Of a stretch of DNA of 64,000 nucleotides, positions 10,506 through 22,282 are shown in pieces; the first letter of the stretch is position 1; every line of letters begins with the position of its first letter. This DNA is from Stomoxys calcitrans (lineage: Eukaryota; Arthropoda; Insecta; Diptera; Muscidae): contig NC_081556.1 in the NCBI RefSeq assembly GCF_963082655.1, positions 66,393,727 to 66,457,726 on the forward strand, written 5' to 3'. The position numbers and the translations under genes were made by a program. The notes below the pieces were generated by a model. That model was given only the letters and a program-made list of their open reading frames with translations. It did no database searches and was not told the DNA's origin.

Positions 10506-11587
10506 AACAAGTAAAAAGGCGTTAGGTTCGGCCGGGCCGAACTTTGGATACCCACCGCCTTGGGTATATATGTGAACCACCTTTCGTCAAAATCCAGTGG
10601 AAAATGCATACCTTATGCCCCATAGCAGCTATATAGACATATCATCCGATTTAGACCAAATGCTTATAAGTACAAGTCATTGTTCAACCGAGAGATCGGT
10701 CTATATGGCAGCTATATCCAAATCTGAACCGATCCGGGCCAAATAGAGGAAAGATTTCAAAGAGCCCAAGGCAACTCACTGTCCCAAATTTCAGCAAAAT
10801 CGGATAATAAATGTGGCTTTTATAGGCCTAAGACCATAAATCGGAGGACCGGTCTATATGGCAGCTATATCCAAATCTGAACCGATCTGAACCAAATTGA
10901 CGAAGGATGTCGAAGGGCTCAACGCAACTCACTGTCTAAAATGTCAGCAAAATCGGATAATAAATGTGGCTTTTATGGGCCTAAGACCATAAATCGGAGG
11001 ATCGTTCTATATGACAGCTATATCCAAATCTGGACCGATCTGGGCCAAATTGACGAAGGATTTCGAAGGGCTCACCCCAACTCACTGTACCAAATTTCAG
11101 CAAAATCGGATAATAAATGTGGTTTTTATGGGCCTAAGACCCTAAATAGGAGGATCGGTCTTATGGCAGCTATATCCAAATCTGGACCGATCTTGGCTAA
11201 ATTGACGGAGGATGTTGGGGGGCCTAACATAACTCACCGTATCAAATTTCAGCAAAATCGGATAATAAATGTGGCTTTTATAGGTCTAAGACCCTTAATC
11301 GGCGGATCGGTCTATATAGGGGCTATATCAAGATATAGCCCATCTTCGAACTTAACCTGCTTATGGTCAAAAAAAGAATCTGTGCAAAATTTCAGCTCAA
11401 TATCTCAATTTTTAAAGACTGAAGCGTGATTTCAACAGACAGACGGACGGACATGTCTAGATCGTCTTAGATTTTTACGCTGATCGAGAATATATATACT
11501 TTATAGGGTCGGAAATGGATATTTCGATGTGTTGCAAACGGAATGACAAAATGAATATACCCCCATCCTTCGGTGGTGGGTATAAAA
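10506..11587 (+). mobile_element. DINE-1-like element, subfamily 1
   Basis: Begins near AACAAGTAAAAAGGCG followed by GTTCGGCCGGGCCGAA, and ends at GGTGGTGGGTATAAAAA. The interior holds about four monomers of ~154 bp, each with CGGTCTATATGGCAGCTATA and CAAAATCGGATAATAAATGT. The distal part has an ACAGACGGACGG tract, a short CTAGATCGTCTTAG block and TATATATACTTTATAGGG, an arrangement I know from Drosophila INE-1/DINE-1 (Helentron-associated) elements. No protein is encoded. Plus is defined here as reading toward the GGGTATAAAAA end. Confidence 0.75.
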
Positions 11588-11590
11588 ATA

Positions 11591-12120
11591 TTAGATTTTC
11601 GGTATCAATGAATCCTGAAGAAATGAAAAAAGAGTGTGATGATTTAGTCACAACCGAAAAAGTACCGTTTACCTTTTTCGATGCAGATGCTTTCAAGGTC
11701 ACTACTAATCAACTTTTTGGTGGACTTGTTATCCCAGTAGTTACCTCCAGAAATATAACTGAGTTAGTTAATGAAGCATACGAAAAGGAAAGAAGCTATT
11801 TAAAAGAAAAACTAAAAAACAAGTTGCTGTCTCTGAAAATTGACATTGCCACTAGACTTCAACGCAGCGTAGTGGGTATAAACGTACAGTTTTATAGTAA
11901 ATCGAATATTATTATAAAAACGCAAGGCTACAATGAGCTGATGGAGATACAGGTAAATACATTAATCACCCATTGCAAGTGAAAGCTCCCCTTAATGTAA
12001 TGTAAATTTATAGCTGAATATCTAAAAGCTAAAGTTGAAAATGTTTTGGAGGGTTTCGGCATCGAAAATAATCAAATTTACACCACTAATACGGATAATG
12101 ACCGGAAGTTGATTTAAATG
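11591..12120 (+). pseudogene. hAT transposase fragment
   Basis: The frame gives MNPEEMKKECDDLVT, VPFTFFDADAFK, GGLVIPVVTSRNI, IDIATRLQRSVVGINVQF and IIIKTQGYNEL, then after a stop at about 11980 EGFGIENNQIYTTNTDNDRK. The IDIATRxxRSxxGINVQ and YxxTTDNxRNxxK motifs are those of insect hAT transposases just before and at the second catalytic segment. The upstream ATG at 11515 lies in the DINE-like insertion, so that longer frame is a chance fusion. The protein is interrupted by stops and lacks its N-terminal BED region. Confidence 0.75.
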
Positions 12121-12399
12121 GTAAGAGTATTTGATGAGGATGATGAAAGCGAGTCTGATAACACTGTCTCAAGGGACATTTTTCAAGAAATCCCCGTTTT
12201 CTCAGTACAATCAGTCGATATGCACCGACTTGATGCTAAATAGCTTAATGCGATACACATCCTTCTGCTTGAGAAATGTCGATGCCGCGCTTAATCTAGG
12301 TTAGTCAGAATGGAAGCCTTATTAGCACTCTTGGAGTCTGTATACGTCGCCCCACAAATGCTTTAAGAGGAGCACTTATTTTATAGCGATTTCTTTAAA

Positions 12400-12565
12400 A
12401 TATGGCTTCAAATGAAGCTTGGCGTTCAGACAAAGCCCGCAGTTCTGAATTTCTGACAATATTAGAACGGCGTGAAAAAGTACTGCTAAAAAATCCAACA
12501 CCCCTTGCAGCTTTATATTTGGATATGGGTCTTCAGCGCATCATAGCGAAGGACCCATTACAATA
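12400..12565 (+). pseudogene. hAT transposase, later fragment
   Basis: The frame from 12402 reads MASNEAWRSDKARSSEFLT, ILERREKVLLKNPTPLAAL and YLDMGLQRIIAKDPLQ before a stop. The NPTPLAALYLD motif corresponds to the conserved stretch before the hAT dimerisation domain. Homology resumes weakly after the fold-back MITE inserted at 12643. Confidence 0.6.
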
Positions 12566-12642
12566 AATGTGTGCTCGAACACATCTTAAAGAAGTGATCA
12601 TTGGGATTTTGTAGTTGGAGAATCAAGTAAGTTGTAAACATA

Positions 12643-13244
12643 AAGGGTGATTTTTTTGAGGTTAGGATTTTCATGCATTAGTATTTGACAGATCACGTGG
12701 GATTTCAGACATGGTGTCAAAGAGAAAGATGCTCAGTATGCTTTGACATTTCATCATGAATAGACTTACTAACGAGCAACGCTTGCAAATCATTGAATTT
12801 TATTACCAAAATCAGTGTTCGGTTCGAAATGTGTACAAATTTTGACAAATTCAGCGATGAGGCTCATTTCTGGTTGAATGGCTACGTAAATAAGCAAAAT
12901 TGACGCATTTGGAGTGAAGAGCAACCAGAAGCCGTTCAAGAACTGCCCATGCATCCCGAAAAATGCACTGTTTGGTGTGGTTTGTACGCTGGTGGAATCA
13001 TTGGACCGTATTTTTTCAAAGATGCTGTTGGACGCAACGTTACGGTGAATGAACACATTTCGAACCGAACACTGATTTTGGTAATAAAATTCAATGATTT
13101 GCAAGCGTTGCTCGTTAGTAAGTCTATTCATGATGAAATGTCAAAGCATACTGAGCATCTTTCTCTTTGACACCATGTCTGAAATCCCACGTGATCTGTC
13201 AAATACTAATGCATGAAAATCCTAACCTCAAAAAAATCACACTT
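12643..13244. mobile_element. Fold-back mariner MITE, copy 3 (602 bp, opposite orientation)
   Basis: TA at 12641-12642 and 13245-13246; the right terminus reads CACACTTTA instead of CACCCTTTA. The arms match the other copies but the central catalytic-domain segment reads sense on plus (GYVNKQN would be at about 12882, followed by a TGA, then WSEEQPEAVQEL and WCGLYAGGIIGPYFFKDAVG). Because the arms are nearly identical, this is equivalent to the whole element inserted the other way round. A 4-bp deletion near 12857 shortens it. It disrupts the hAT relic and is therefore younger than that element. Confidence 0.92.
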
Positions 13245-13599
13245 TATTTAATCAATATTTTTCTAAAAATGCCATTTATTTGTTTTTCTCTTTGCAGATA
13301 AATAACAGCCAATGCGATGATCGACAGTCGACAAGCGAGGCAGCTTCACAACCTTCTCCGGATGTTATCTCATTTTCGCCGGATGTTTGCGATACATCGC
13401 AATCCAATACATCGCTTTTGGGTCAATTTTTTAACGCGTTAAATGTAGACAGGGAACAAGAAAGCGAAAAAAATGATAATAAGTAAGAAAAAAAAGCTTT
13501 CTACGAAATCGATAACTTTTCGCCAAGGTCCTTGCCGATTGATAAACCTCTTTTTGAGTTCCAGGAGGAAAAAAAATAAATTATCCGTAATTTTATATA

Positions 13600-13700
13600 T
13601 TGACAAAAACTGTGCAGTGTATTCCTGCAACCCAAGTAAGCGTAGAAGAGCATTCTCTGCTCTTAAATTGGGCAAATCATTCCGCTGAAAATTTGGAAAA
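13600..13700 (+). pseudogene. hAT C-terminal dimerisation-domain remnant
   Basis: The frame includes RRAFSALKLGKSFR near 13650-13685, resembling the ERxFSALK motif of hAT dimerisation domains. The preceding 13300-13490 stretch is open (68 codons, Ser/Gln-rich) and may be hAT-derived, but I do not recognise it. Confidence 0.5.
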
Positions 13701-14202
13701 AATTAGGTTCGTTAAATTAAACAAATAAATTAATAAAAACTTTATATGAGATAGACTCAATTAAACAAGAAACTGTAAAAAATAGAAAAAAAAGAACATG
13801 AGTTTTATTTATGACGGAAAACATAAAACTCCTGAAAAGAGTTTTATTTTCTGAAGTAAAAAATAAAACTCCTAAACTGAGGTTTATTTACGACGGATCA
13901 ATTAATCTCGTTTTTCAAGAGTTTCATCCGACCTTTTATTTTTACGTTGAAATCAAACCCTTAACTTTGGTATTGGGAGCGTTTTTTAATATCACCATAG
14001 ATTTTGAAAGAGCTTTCCGAGATGAATCGATTGGTATATGAAAGTGTAGGTCTCCGTTGACTCTAACATGAAGAGTTTTTGAATTAAAAAAATTTACGGT
14101 CCCTGTTCACTGGCATAATCGCATTCACAATGATGTACTATCATCATTTTTGTTGTTTACAGTTATTTGAAAAATTAATTTGGCAAAAAATGGAATTAAC
14201 TA

Positions 14203-14475
14203 GTGAATATTTTCGTGCGATCGTGCGTTTTTCAAAACAGTCGCGGTCGACGTTCCCTCGAATACGTATTCTGTAAAGGTCGTCCAATAACCAGCGTTGT
14301 ACCAGAGAACATTGATGCCCTGCGCGAACTTATCAGGCAAGATCGTCACATGGCACACCGTGAGATAGAGGAATCCTTGGGCATTTCTTACACCAGCATA
14401 CATTCAAGAACACCTGGCCGTAAAAAAGGTTTGTTCTCGTTGGATCCCTCACTTTATTACACACATCTAGCAATT
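14203..14475 (+). pseudogene. mariner transposase N-terminal (HTH) fragment
   Basis: Reads GRPITSVVPENIDALRELIR, QDRHMAHREIEESLGISYTS, IHS, then after a frameshift near 14403 EHLAVKKVCSRWIPH in the next frame. These are the paired-like HTH and linker of a mariner-type transposase. The catalytic domain is absent. Terminal repeats were not found. Confidence 0.75.
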
Positions 14476-14524
14476 TTAAATAGCGTATGGATAAATAGTC
14501 CTGGAGTCTTCTGGTGACTAGAAA

Positions 14525-14911
14525 GTTTCGCATGTTTCAGGGTGCAAAATTTCAGCCAAATCGGATAAGAATTGTGGCTACATCAGGTTATGAACCGATT
14601 TAAACCGTTCTTCGCACAATTGTTGAAAGTCATATGTAAAAAACACTTTCAACATTTCAGGGCAATCGGATTTCTTATCCGATCCTTTAAAAGCTCAAGA
14701 AGTCAAGACACAAGATCGGTTTATATGGCAGTTATATCAAAGCATGGGCCAATTTGGCCCATTTGCAAACCTAACCGACCTTCACTAATAAGAAGCATTT
14801 GTGCAAAATTTCAAGAGTTTAGCTTTACTTCTTCGAAAGTTGGCGTGCTTTCGACAGACGGACGGTCATGACGATCAAAAAAAATATATATATGTATACA
14901 TATATATGTGG
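14525..14911 (+). mobile_element. DINE-1-like element fragment, subfamily 2
   Basis: Contains CAAGAAGTCAAGAC followed by AAGATCGGTTTATATGGCAG, the CCAATTTGGCCCATTT block and a CGACAGACGGACGG tract, then degenerates into an AT repeat. The start is truncated. Confidence 0.65.
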
Positions 14912-15045
14912 TCTTATGTTAGCATATCAACCTATGACCCTTAACGCCTAGGTTCGAATCCTGTCGAGAAAGTCGGAAAAAATTTTAACAGTGTTTATCC
15001 TCTTCTGGCTGGCGACATTTGTTTGGTACCACTTGATATGACAGT
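14912..15045 (+). repeat. tRNA-headed SINE copy, 3' truncated
   Basis: A-box-like GTTAGCATATC, B-box-like CCTAGGTTCGAATCCTG (about 14948-14964) and body words TTTATCCTCTTCTGGCTGG and CGACATTTG. The rest of the body is missing. Bases 15046-15470 hold nothing recognisable. Confidence 0.7.
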
Positions 15046-15470
15046 AGATCATATATCCTTTGATGTTCACAAATATATTTTTTTGTCAGATGGCTTTCTG
15101 AGTTTAATAATATATGAATTTGTGGTCATAAAGAAAATATTCTTTTCATTAATGCGAGTTTAACCATTAAACCATCACAATGGTACTGTGGTAATGTATT
15201 TTTAACCTCTATAATTTTAGCATTTATTTTATTTATTTTTAATTCAATAACGCTTGATTTTCTGTATCTTAAGTTTTCGTTTAAGGTCATTGTATTATCT
15301 ATTATCTACTGTTTTTTTATTGTTGAGTGTTTGTGGCCAAAACCACTTTCGGTTGCATGTTTTGCCGGTTCATTACATGAAAACGCTTTTTGAGGAGTGT
15401 GTTCAAATGGTCCTTCATTATCTTCTATTTTTCTTGTGCCCTCTTTAATGAGTCTAGGTTTATTTCTCAA

Positions 15471-16030
15471 TTTTATACCCACCATATATACAAATCTAAT
15501 CTAGTCATTCCGTTTGTAACACCTCGAAATATTGATCTAAGACCCCATAAAATATATATATTCCTTATAGTCTCGACATTCTGAGTTGATCTAGTCATGT
15601 CCGTCCGTCCGACTGTCGAAATCACGATATTGTTCGAACGCGCAGAGCTAGCCGTAGGTGATGTAGGTCGTTGGGGATTGCAAATGGTCCGTATCGGTTC
15701 AGGTTTGCATAAAGCTCCTATATAAACCGATCTAACGATTTGACTTCTTGAGCCCCTGGAAGCCGTAATTTTTGTCCGATTTTGTTACAATTTTGCAGAC
15801 AGTGTTCTGTTGTGACTTATAAAAATTGTGCCGAGTACGGTTCAAATTCTTCAATAACCTGACATAGCTCCTTGAGACTTGAGACCCTGGAAGCCGCAAG
15901 TTTTGTCCGATTTAGCTATAAATTTGCACATAGTATTTTGTTACGACTTATAACAACTGTGCCGTTTACGGTTCAAATCCGTCTATAACCTGATATAGCT
16001 TCCATATAAATCGGTCTGCCGATTTGACTT
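15471..16030 (-). mobile_element. DINE-1-like element, degraded
   Basis: Reverse orientation: TTTTATACCCACCA at the left, GTCATTCCGTTTGTAACACC, then GTCCGTCCGTCCGAC and diverged monomers with GACTTCTTGAGCCCCTGGA and CTATATAAACCGATCTAACG. The other terminus is missing. Confidence 0.7.
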
Positions 16031-16257
16031 ATTAATTTAGCTTGTCGTTTTCTGTTATGACTTTCATACATTTTACTTTAACACTTAAGTTGAGAATACT
16101 CTCTGTGAAAAGCGACTTGGAACATAGGCAGTTCAGGATGTTTGGTGGAGATCTCTTATGATAACTTAGTCTCGCCTCCCATTTTTTTATTTTCATACCC
16201 ATACAATTCGTTTTTGATTGAATTTAATCTTGCTGATAAGCTTCTGTATTTATTATA

Positions 16258-18486
16258 TCTAATATATAAAAATGAAATTTTTGCGCTTTGTTTATTTGTT
16301 TGTTTGTCTGTTCCATATAGACTCAAAACCGGCTGAACCGATTTTCATGAAATTTTTGCAGATGGTAAAGCTTGACCTCCCGGTAAAAATAGGCTACTTA
16401 ATTTTTTGATATCCGAAAGGGGGACCCTCTCCCTTGCCCCAATTTCCAAAAACGCCAGATCACGGAGATGGGTGCACCGATTTAAGCAAAATTTTGTATG
16501 CCACCTTATGGTACACCAAAAACACAAAATTGGTATAAAAGTTGCGATAAATTAATTTGGGTGGACGTCCCATCCCAAAACACACACGAGCGGACATGTC
16601 TACCGATTGGGGTAATGGGTATCAAATTAAAGGTATTTAAGAGTAGAGTACGAATTTGGTATACAAATTTCACTCTTAAATTTCGGAGAGGTCCCCCATC
16701 CCCAAAAAAAGCACCAAGAGGACACTTTCACCGCCTTGGGCAATATGGGTATCAAATAAAAGGTATTTTCGAAAATTGATTGGACGAACTTTGCATTAAA
16801 ATGTTACCTTCAGTGTCAGGGGGTCCCCCACCACCAAAAACACCACCCAACAGGACACTTTAACGGCTTTGAGGAATATGGGAATCAAATGAAAAGTACT
16901 TAAAAGTAGAATACAAATGTGACACAAAAATTAAGTTTTTGGTGTCTGAGAGCCCACCTCATCCCCCAGCAGGACAAATTTACTTAAAGTAGAATACAAA
17001 TCTGACACAAAAATTTAGTTTTTGGTGTCTGGGGCCCCTCCCGATCCCCCAGCAGGACAAATTTACCGATTGGGATAATATGTATACCAAATGAAAGCTA
17101 TTTAAAGGTAGAGTCCATTGCTGATATAAAAATTTATTCCTTGGTGTATGAGGTGCCTCCCCACACCCAAAACCCCTCAACAGGACATATTTACCGATTG
17201 GGACAATATGGGTATCAAACGAAAGATGAAGCCGACTACACATCTGTCATAGGTAATTGGACCAAGGTGTCAACGGGGCCTCCCAAACACCAAAACGGGC
17301 ATAAATATCTAACGTCACTAAAGGGGTGTCGAATGAAAGGTCTTTGGGTTTGGGACAATATGGGTATCAAACGAAAGATATTTGGAAGCTGACTACACAT
17401 CTGTCATAGGAATTTGGTCCAAGGTGTCTACGGGGCCTCCCCAATCCCAAAAATCCCCAAAACGGGCATAAATATCTAACGTCACGAAAGGGGTGTCAAA
17501 TGCAAGGTCTTTGGGAGTTGACAACAAATCTGGTATGCACAATTAGGACAGAGTCTGGGACCGACCCACCCACTAAATACCCTTCAATGGAACGTGTAGT
17601 TCGATCGGGATAATATGTCAATTTAAAGAAAGGTCTATGACAGTATATTTCGAATCTAATGTTGGTATAAGGATTCAAGTATCTGGTTCACGTTCCGCAG
17701 GACAAGTAGATCGCGACAATAATAGACTCAAATAAATTGTCGTAGAAAACGAATTTGATATCCAATTTTGAGGCAAAATGTTTAGGGGTCGTGTCACCCC
17801 AAAAACTCCCCCTAAACCAATGGATTATGGCAAAAACGGGCTCAAATCTGTATATGTTTCATGACGAAGCGTTTCAGAGACGTCTCACCTCATAAACTCC
17901 CCCTAAACCACACATATATACTGACTATAGCAATATGTAGCTCCAATGTGGTTTTTGGGAGTGGAGTAGGAATCTGATATCCACTTTCGGGGTAAAGAAT
18001 TTGGCTACTACAATGCACCACCAAATCCAAGAGAATGAAGTAGATCTAACATCCAAAATTTAATGGGCGCCAGATTAAATACAGAAATTTGAGATTTAAA
18101 TACAGAAATATTTATCCTTATTTATGGTGGGATATCTAGCGGGCCGCCCCACCTCCAAAGCAACCAGCCAAATGGAATATAAACCACCAATGACAATATG
18201 GGACTCAAATGAAAGGTATTTGAGACCAGAGCACAAATCTGATATATGGGGATCCGCCTAACCCTCAAAAACACCCCCATACCGGACATATTTACCGACC
18301 ATAGCAATATGAAACCAATGAAAGGTATTTGGGAGAAGAGCACCAATATAATATCCACATTGGCGCGAAATAATTGAAAGGCCGTACCAGCACCCCCAAA
18401 CAGGATTTATTTCCTGACGTGACCATATAGAGCTCCGATAAAACAGGAGAGTGAATGAGGCAAAGCGGAGCGGGCCCTGTCCAGCT
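16258..18486 (+). mobile_element. Helitron-like element, upstream member of a head-to-tail pair
   Basis: 5' end TCTAATATATAAAAATG preceded by A (16257), then a (TTTG)n-like run and ACTCAAAACCGGCTGAACCG, the conserved leader of this family. The interior is about 1.8 kb of diverged ~130-bp monomers (GGGTATCAAATGAAAGG-type blocks). The 3' end is GCAAAGCGGAGCGGGCCCTG...CAGCT, a mutated form of the GC-rich terminus ending CAGCTAG in other copies. No Rep/helicase frame. Confidence 0.65.
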
Positions 18487-19860
18487 TTTTATATGTAAAA
18501 ATTAATTTGTGTTTGTATGTTTGTTTGTTCCGTATAGACTCAGAAACGGCTAAACAAATTATCTTGAAGTTTTCAGAAATTGTGTTCGTTGGTCTGAGAG
18601 GGAATACAGACTATATAATTTTTTGATATAGGATGGAGGCGGACCCTACCCCGACAGGCGCAATATGGGTATCAAATGATAGATATTAGAGACTAGAAAT
18701 CGAATATCGTATTAAAAATTTCGGTCCATGTACCCAGCGGGCCGACCCAAGCCCAAAAATCATCTAAACAGAAATATTCGATATTCAATATGGGACTCAA
18801 ATAAAAAGTATTTGGGAGTAGATTACAAATATGGCATATAAAATTAGGTCCAAGTAATGGTAGGTCGTCCCACCCCCAAATACCTCTAAATAGGCACATT
18901 AGCCGACCATGGCTATATGGGACTCAAATGAAAGGTATTTGGCAGTAGATTACGAATATGACATTGAATTTTTATATTCAGGTCTAGGTGGTGCCTCCTA
19001 AAAATACGTCAAATATGTTCATTGACCCATTATGACAATATTGGACCCTAATGAGTAGAAGACGAATCTGATATCCAATTTTGGAGCCACTGAACTTCAT
19101 TTCCGACTATGGCAATATGATTTAGGTATTTAGGAGTAAAGAACGAGTTTTATATCTTTTTTCAGGGCATAGTACCGGTGGGCGCCCAATCCCCAAAACA
19201 CCCTCCAAACGGTTCACGTTTTCCGACAATGGCAATATTGGTCTCAAATTAAAGGGATTTGAGAGTGAAGCATAAGTTTAATATCGATATTTCAGTCGAA
19301 ATGTCTGAGGTGCCCTAAAAAGTACTTCTCATTACACTAATTTTCAAAAACACAAGATCTCGAAGATTGGTAATGCGATTGGTTCGAAATTTTCTTGCTC
19401 TCTTACAGTCACCTAAAACAAAACATGGTTTCAATTGTTGAGGTCGGGTGCCTCGGGGGCCGCCCAAAACTCGCCAAATGGATATATAGACTAATCACTA
19501 CAATATAGAGCTCAAACGAATTGTGGTTGAGAGAAAAAAAGAATTTGATATCCTCTTGAAGAGCCATGTGTTGGCGGTCGCCCCACCTTCCTAATCGGTC
19601 ATATTTACCGACTATTGCAATATATGACTTATATAATATCTATTTGGGAGTAGAGTACGAAATTGATACTCATTTTTGGGACAAATACCCTGGGGTCCAC
19701 TGCACCCTCAAACAGAACTTATTAATCGATCATGCCAATATGGGGCTCATATCAAATGCATTTGAAAGTGGAGCACGAAGCTTACATTTACCTTAAGGGC
19801 CAGGTGTCTGGGTGGCCTCCTCACCCCCGAAATACCCCGTAAACAGGAAATAATGCTCAA
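18487..19860 (+). mobile_element. Helitron-like element, downstream member of the pair, 3' truncated
   Basis: Begins directly after the terminus of the preceding copy with TTTATATGTAAAAATT, then GTTTGTTTGTTCCGTATAG and ACTCAGAAACGGCTAAAC. Monomers continue to about 19860, where LOA-like sequence takes over. No terminal CTAG is present. Confidence 0.6.
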
Positions 19861-19879
19861 CGCTCAAATGAAATGTATC

Positions 19880-20830
19880 GTTGCGCCCTAAAGAAGATGG
19901 GCGAGATCTGCTCAGTCGCAGCACTGGATTTAGTCAAGAAGGAAGATAATCCTTCTCGACCAATGGCACACGCCTGGATACCAAGGATTCCCTCACATCC
20001 TTCCCCTAAGTTGGTTCATGTCTGATATTGTGCCCTGAATCCATACTTGGGAGACTAAGGGAATGTAATCCCAATCTATGAACCAACGACTAAAAAATTG
20101 GTGGAAAGATGAGGCCGATGGCGATAGGAGACATGCAGTATTCGTACTAAATTCCGGCTGTCGCAGATCACAACAAGTCCGATGGAGGGGTGGGGTTGGG
20201 CAATCAAGATATGACTCAGCAGTTGTTGCTCATGTCTGAGGAACAATCGACCACATCTCTAAAATCTGGATGATTGTAGGACACTGGAAGTCCCCCCGCC
20301 ACGATTGAAACAGGAAGTCAAGGCGTTGAAACGGGACACGAAAAGCATTATGTGGGTGGGTCATCCGGTTGGATTGAGCTCAAGGCGTGCGCCAGCGGGG
20401 AAGGACGGAACTCAAAACATACTTCAAAAGCAGCAGGTAGTAAATCATCTTAGGAAGAATAGTCCACACCGTAAGTATCCAGTGTCATGAGGACGAGTGA
20501 TTCCACGCTTTCTCCACTGCCCGTGGATGCGTATTGAAACTCAGCATGGCAAGATGGAACGAATCTTGTGAGGATGAACTCCTGGCGGACTTAGAGACGA
20601 GACTAACGCATCAGCGGTGGAAATTCTGAAGCCTGATTATGGTCCGGTTTTTGCAGATATATCTCCATCATTGTAAGGCCGCTTCGGGGGCACTAAAGGT
20701 ACTTCTGACGGCAGGAGGATTTGACGTGGTTCTTGTACAGGAATCATTGGTGTGTAGAGGAATGGTTGTTCATGTTCAGCTTCTCTGATCCTCTGAATTC
20801 CTGGATTTAAAATACTCAAGGGTATGGGGA
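19880..20830 (+). pseudogene. LOA/R1-like element, gag tail and endonuclease start
   Basis: Successive plus-strand frames give PMAHAWIPRIP (about 19960), WWKDEADGDRRHAVFVLNSG (about 20099-20158), and then HHCKAASGALKVLL and GGFDVVLVQESLVCRG (about 20665-20755). The WIPRP and RRHAVFxLN motifs belong to the Gag C-terminus, and the last block is the N-terminus of the apurinic-type endonuclease (family form LHHSKAASAxLxxxLxxxxxDVxLIQEPW). Many stops and frameshifts. The part at 20305-20490 matches the style of the gag-like stretch at 31.2 kb. Bases 20831-21373 hold nothing I can name. Confidence 0.65.
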
Positions 20831-21373
20831 ACGGGAGACACAGAACATGTATTCTTGCAAAGAGTAGTCCCAATGTTTTTCTTCTTTCCTCTCTAGGCAC
20901 TGATGATTCAGTAGTACCCAGCTTTGAAATTAATGAGTCTCATTACTGGCACCCGATTAAGAGATGCCGCCTTCAAGGCTTAAGTTGCTTGTTCATGTTC
21001 AGCTTCTCTGATCTTCGTTAAAAAATGATCAGAAATGTACACATACATGTAGGAAATGCGTTAATCATTTCTTGCAAGTGAACTTATTTCATACACCACA
21101 CAAGAATGATGAATTGTGTCATTCTTGTTTATCCATTCCCTAATGAGGATTACCGGCTGTAATCGAAATATTGGAAAAATTTAAAATAAAACAATTAATA
21201 AAAAAACACCGACATCTGTTTTTAATAATTGTACATGACCTCAAGCCGAACTATCCACGAAATTATAATCAAAAAAGGTCAACAATACACAATATAATTT
21301 CTCGCAATGTTAAAAAATTTTATTACAAAATCAGCAAAGAGTATTTGATGATATCAAGAAACTTATTTCTCTA

Positions 21374-21625
21374 GCGACGAGATTAGCATGTCCGCCTATG
21401 ACGTCGATCGCCTCGGTTTAAATCATGGCGGAACATCAGAAAAATTTCAGTGGTGGTTATCCCCTTTCTAATGCTGGCTACATTTGTGAGGTATCCTGCC
21501 AAGTTAAAACTTCTCTACCGTTTGGACTCACTAGAAAAAAGGAGGCCCCTTATCATGAGCTTAAACTTTAATAGAAGTGATCTCATTGTTCCTTAGTGGA
21601 ATGTATATGGGAAATTTAGTATTTT
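21374..21625 (+). repeat. tRNA-headed SINE, most complete copy
   Basis: Head GAGATTAGCATGTCCGCCTA with a degenerate B box (CTCGGTTTAAATCATGG), body GGTGGTTATCCCCTTTCTAA, TGCTGGCTACATTTGTGAGG, GGAGGCCCCTTATCATGAGC, and a tail TTGTTCCTTAGTGGAATGT. It serves as the reference for recognising the shorter copies. Confidence 0.75.
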
Positions 21626-21714
21626 GTAAAAACTAAATATTTTCAAGCCTTCATAGGTTCTTCGGGATCTACATCCTTATAATTTTTGATGGTTAATCGT
21701 AAACCACTCCTCGA

Positions 21715-22255
21715 ATTCGCACTCTACTGATACATGATTTAAAATGTTTATGTCCTCACTTTTAAATGACCATAGTTAAAACCAAAATTTTATGATCGGG
21801 TTTAAGGTCAGTTTATTAGTATTTTAAAGAGATGGGTGCTCAGATACTTGTCTTTATATAGCCAATGTCAGGTTCGTACTCTACTCCTCAATTCCCTTTA
21901 ATTAATACGAAGATTGACGGTTCTTGAGATACTTTGCCAAAAAGTTGGATATCAAATTCGTACACTGCTCTCAAATATCTTAAATTTGAACCCTATATTG
22001 TCCGTTAAGCCCTGAAAGATTAATCCATATTTTAATGTTTGGTTGATACCATATTTCTAGAACCCTCGCAATTGAGTGCTACCTTACCACGATCGTTGGT
22101 TTTAGAGACTGGGATGACCCCCAGGCACGTGACGCCATATCTCAATGTCAAGTTCACTACACCTTCCATTTGGGGTACCATATTACTTTGATCACGACTT
22201 TCGTCACATTATCTCTAACAACCCCAAAGCGTACATGTCCGCTTTGGGCGTCTTT
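21715..22255 (-). repeat. Diverged Helitron-like monomer fragment
   Basis: Contains degraded monomers of the ~130-bp array (GGATATCAAATTCGTAC, CTCAAATATCTTAAATTTGA, CCCTATATTGTCC) in the same orientation as the 33.5-kb copy. No termini are left. Confidence 0.5.
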
Positions 22256-22282
22256 TTTTTTTGAGGAAAGTTTTTTAAATAA

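Larger units (their letters stand above)
9930..13953 (+). mobile_element. Decayed hAT-type DNA transposon with nested insertions
   Basis: Outer limits are an inverted pair: CAACGTAAAATAAAAGGTCG and the following AAACTCTTGAAAA at 9934-9978, and its reverse complement at about 13912-13950. Inside are transposase remnants at 11591-12120 and 12400-12560 and a terminal dimerisation-domain remnant at about 13600-13690. A DINE-like element (10506-11587) and a fold-back mariner MITE (12643-13244) are nested in it. I could not find a clean 8-bp target-site duplication, so the boundaries are tentative. Confidence 0.6.

Noticed and set aside
12643..13244. Central segment of MITE copy 3 inverted relative to the others, suggesting a site-specific inversion switch
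   Set aside because: With near-identical arms, inserting the element in the opposite orientation looks the same as flipping its centre; no recombinase gene is present.
15254..15584. Two hydrophobic 64-codon frames as small membrane proteins
   Set aside because: Composition is that of AT-rich non-coding DNA and the second overlaps a DINE-like element.
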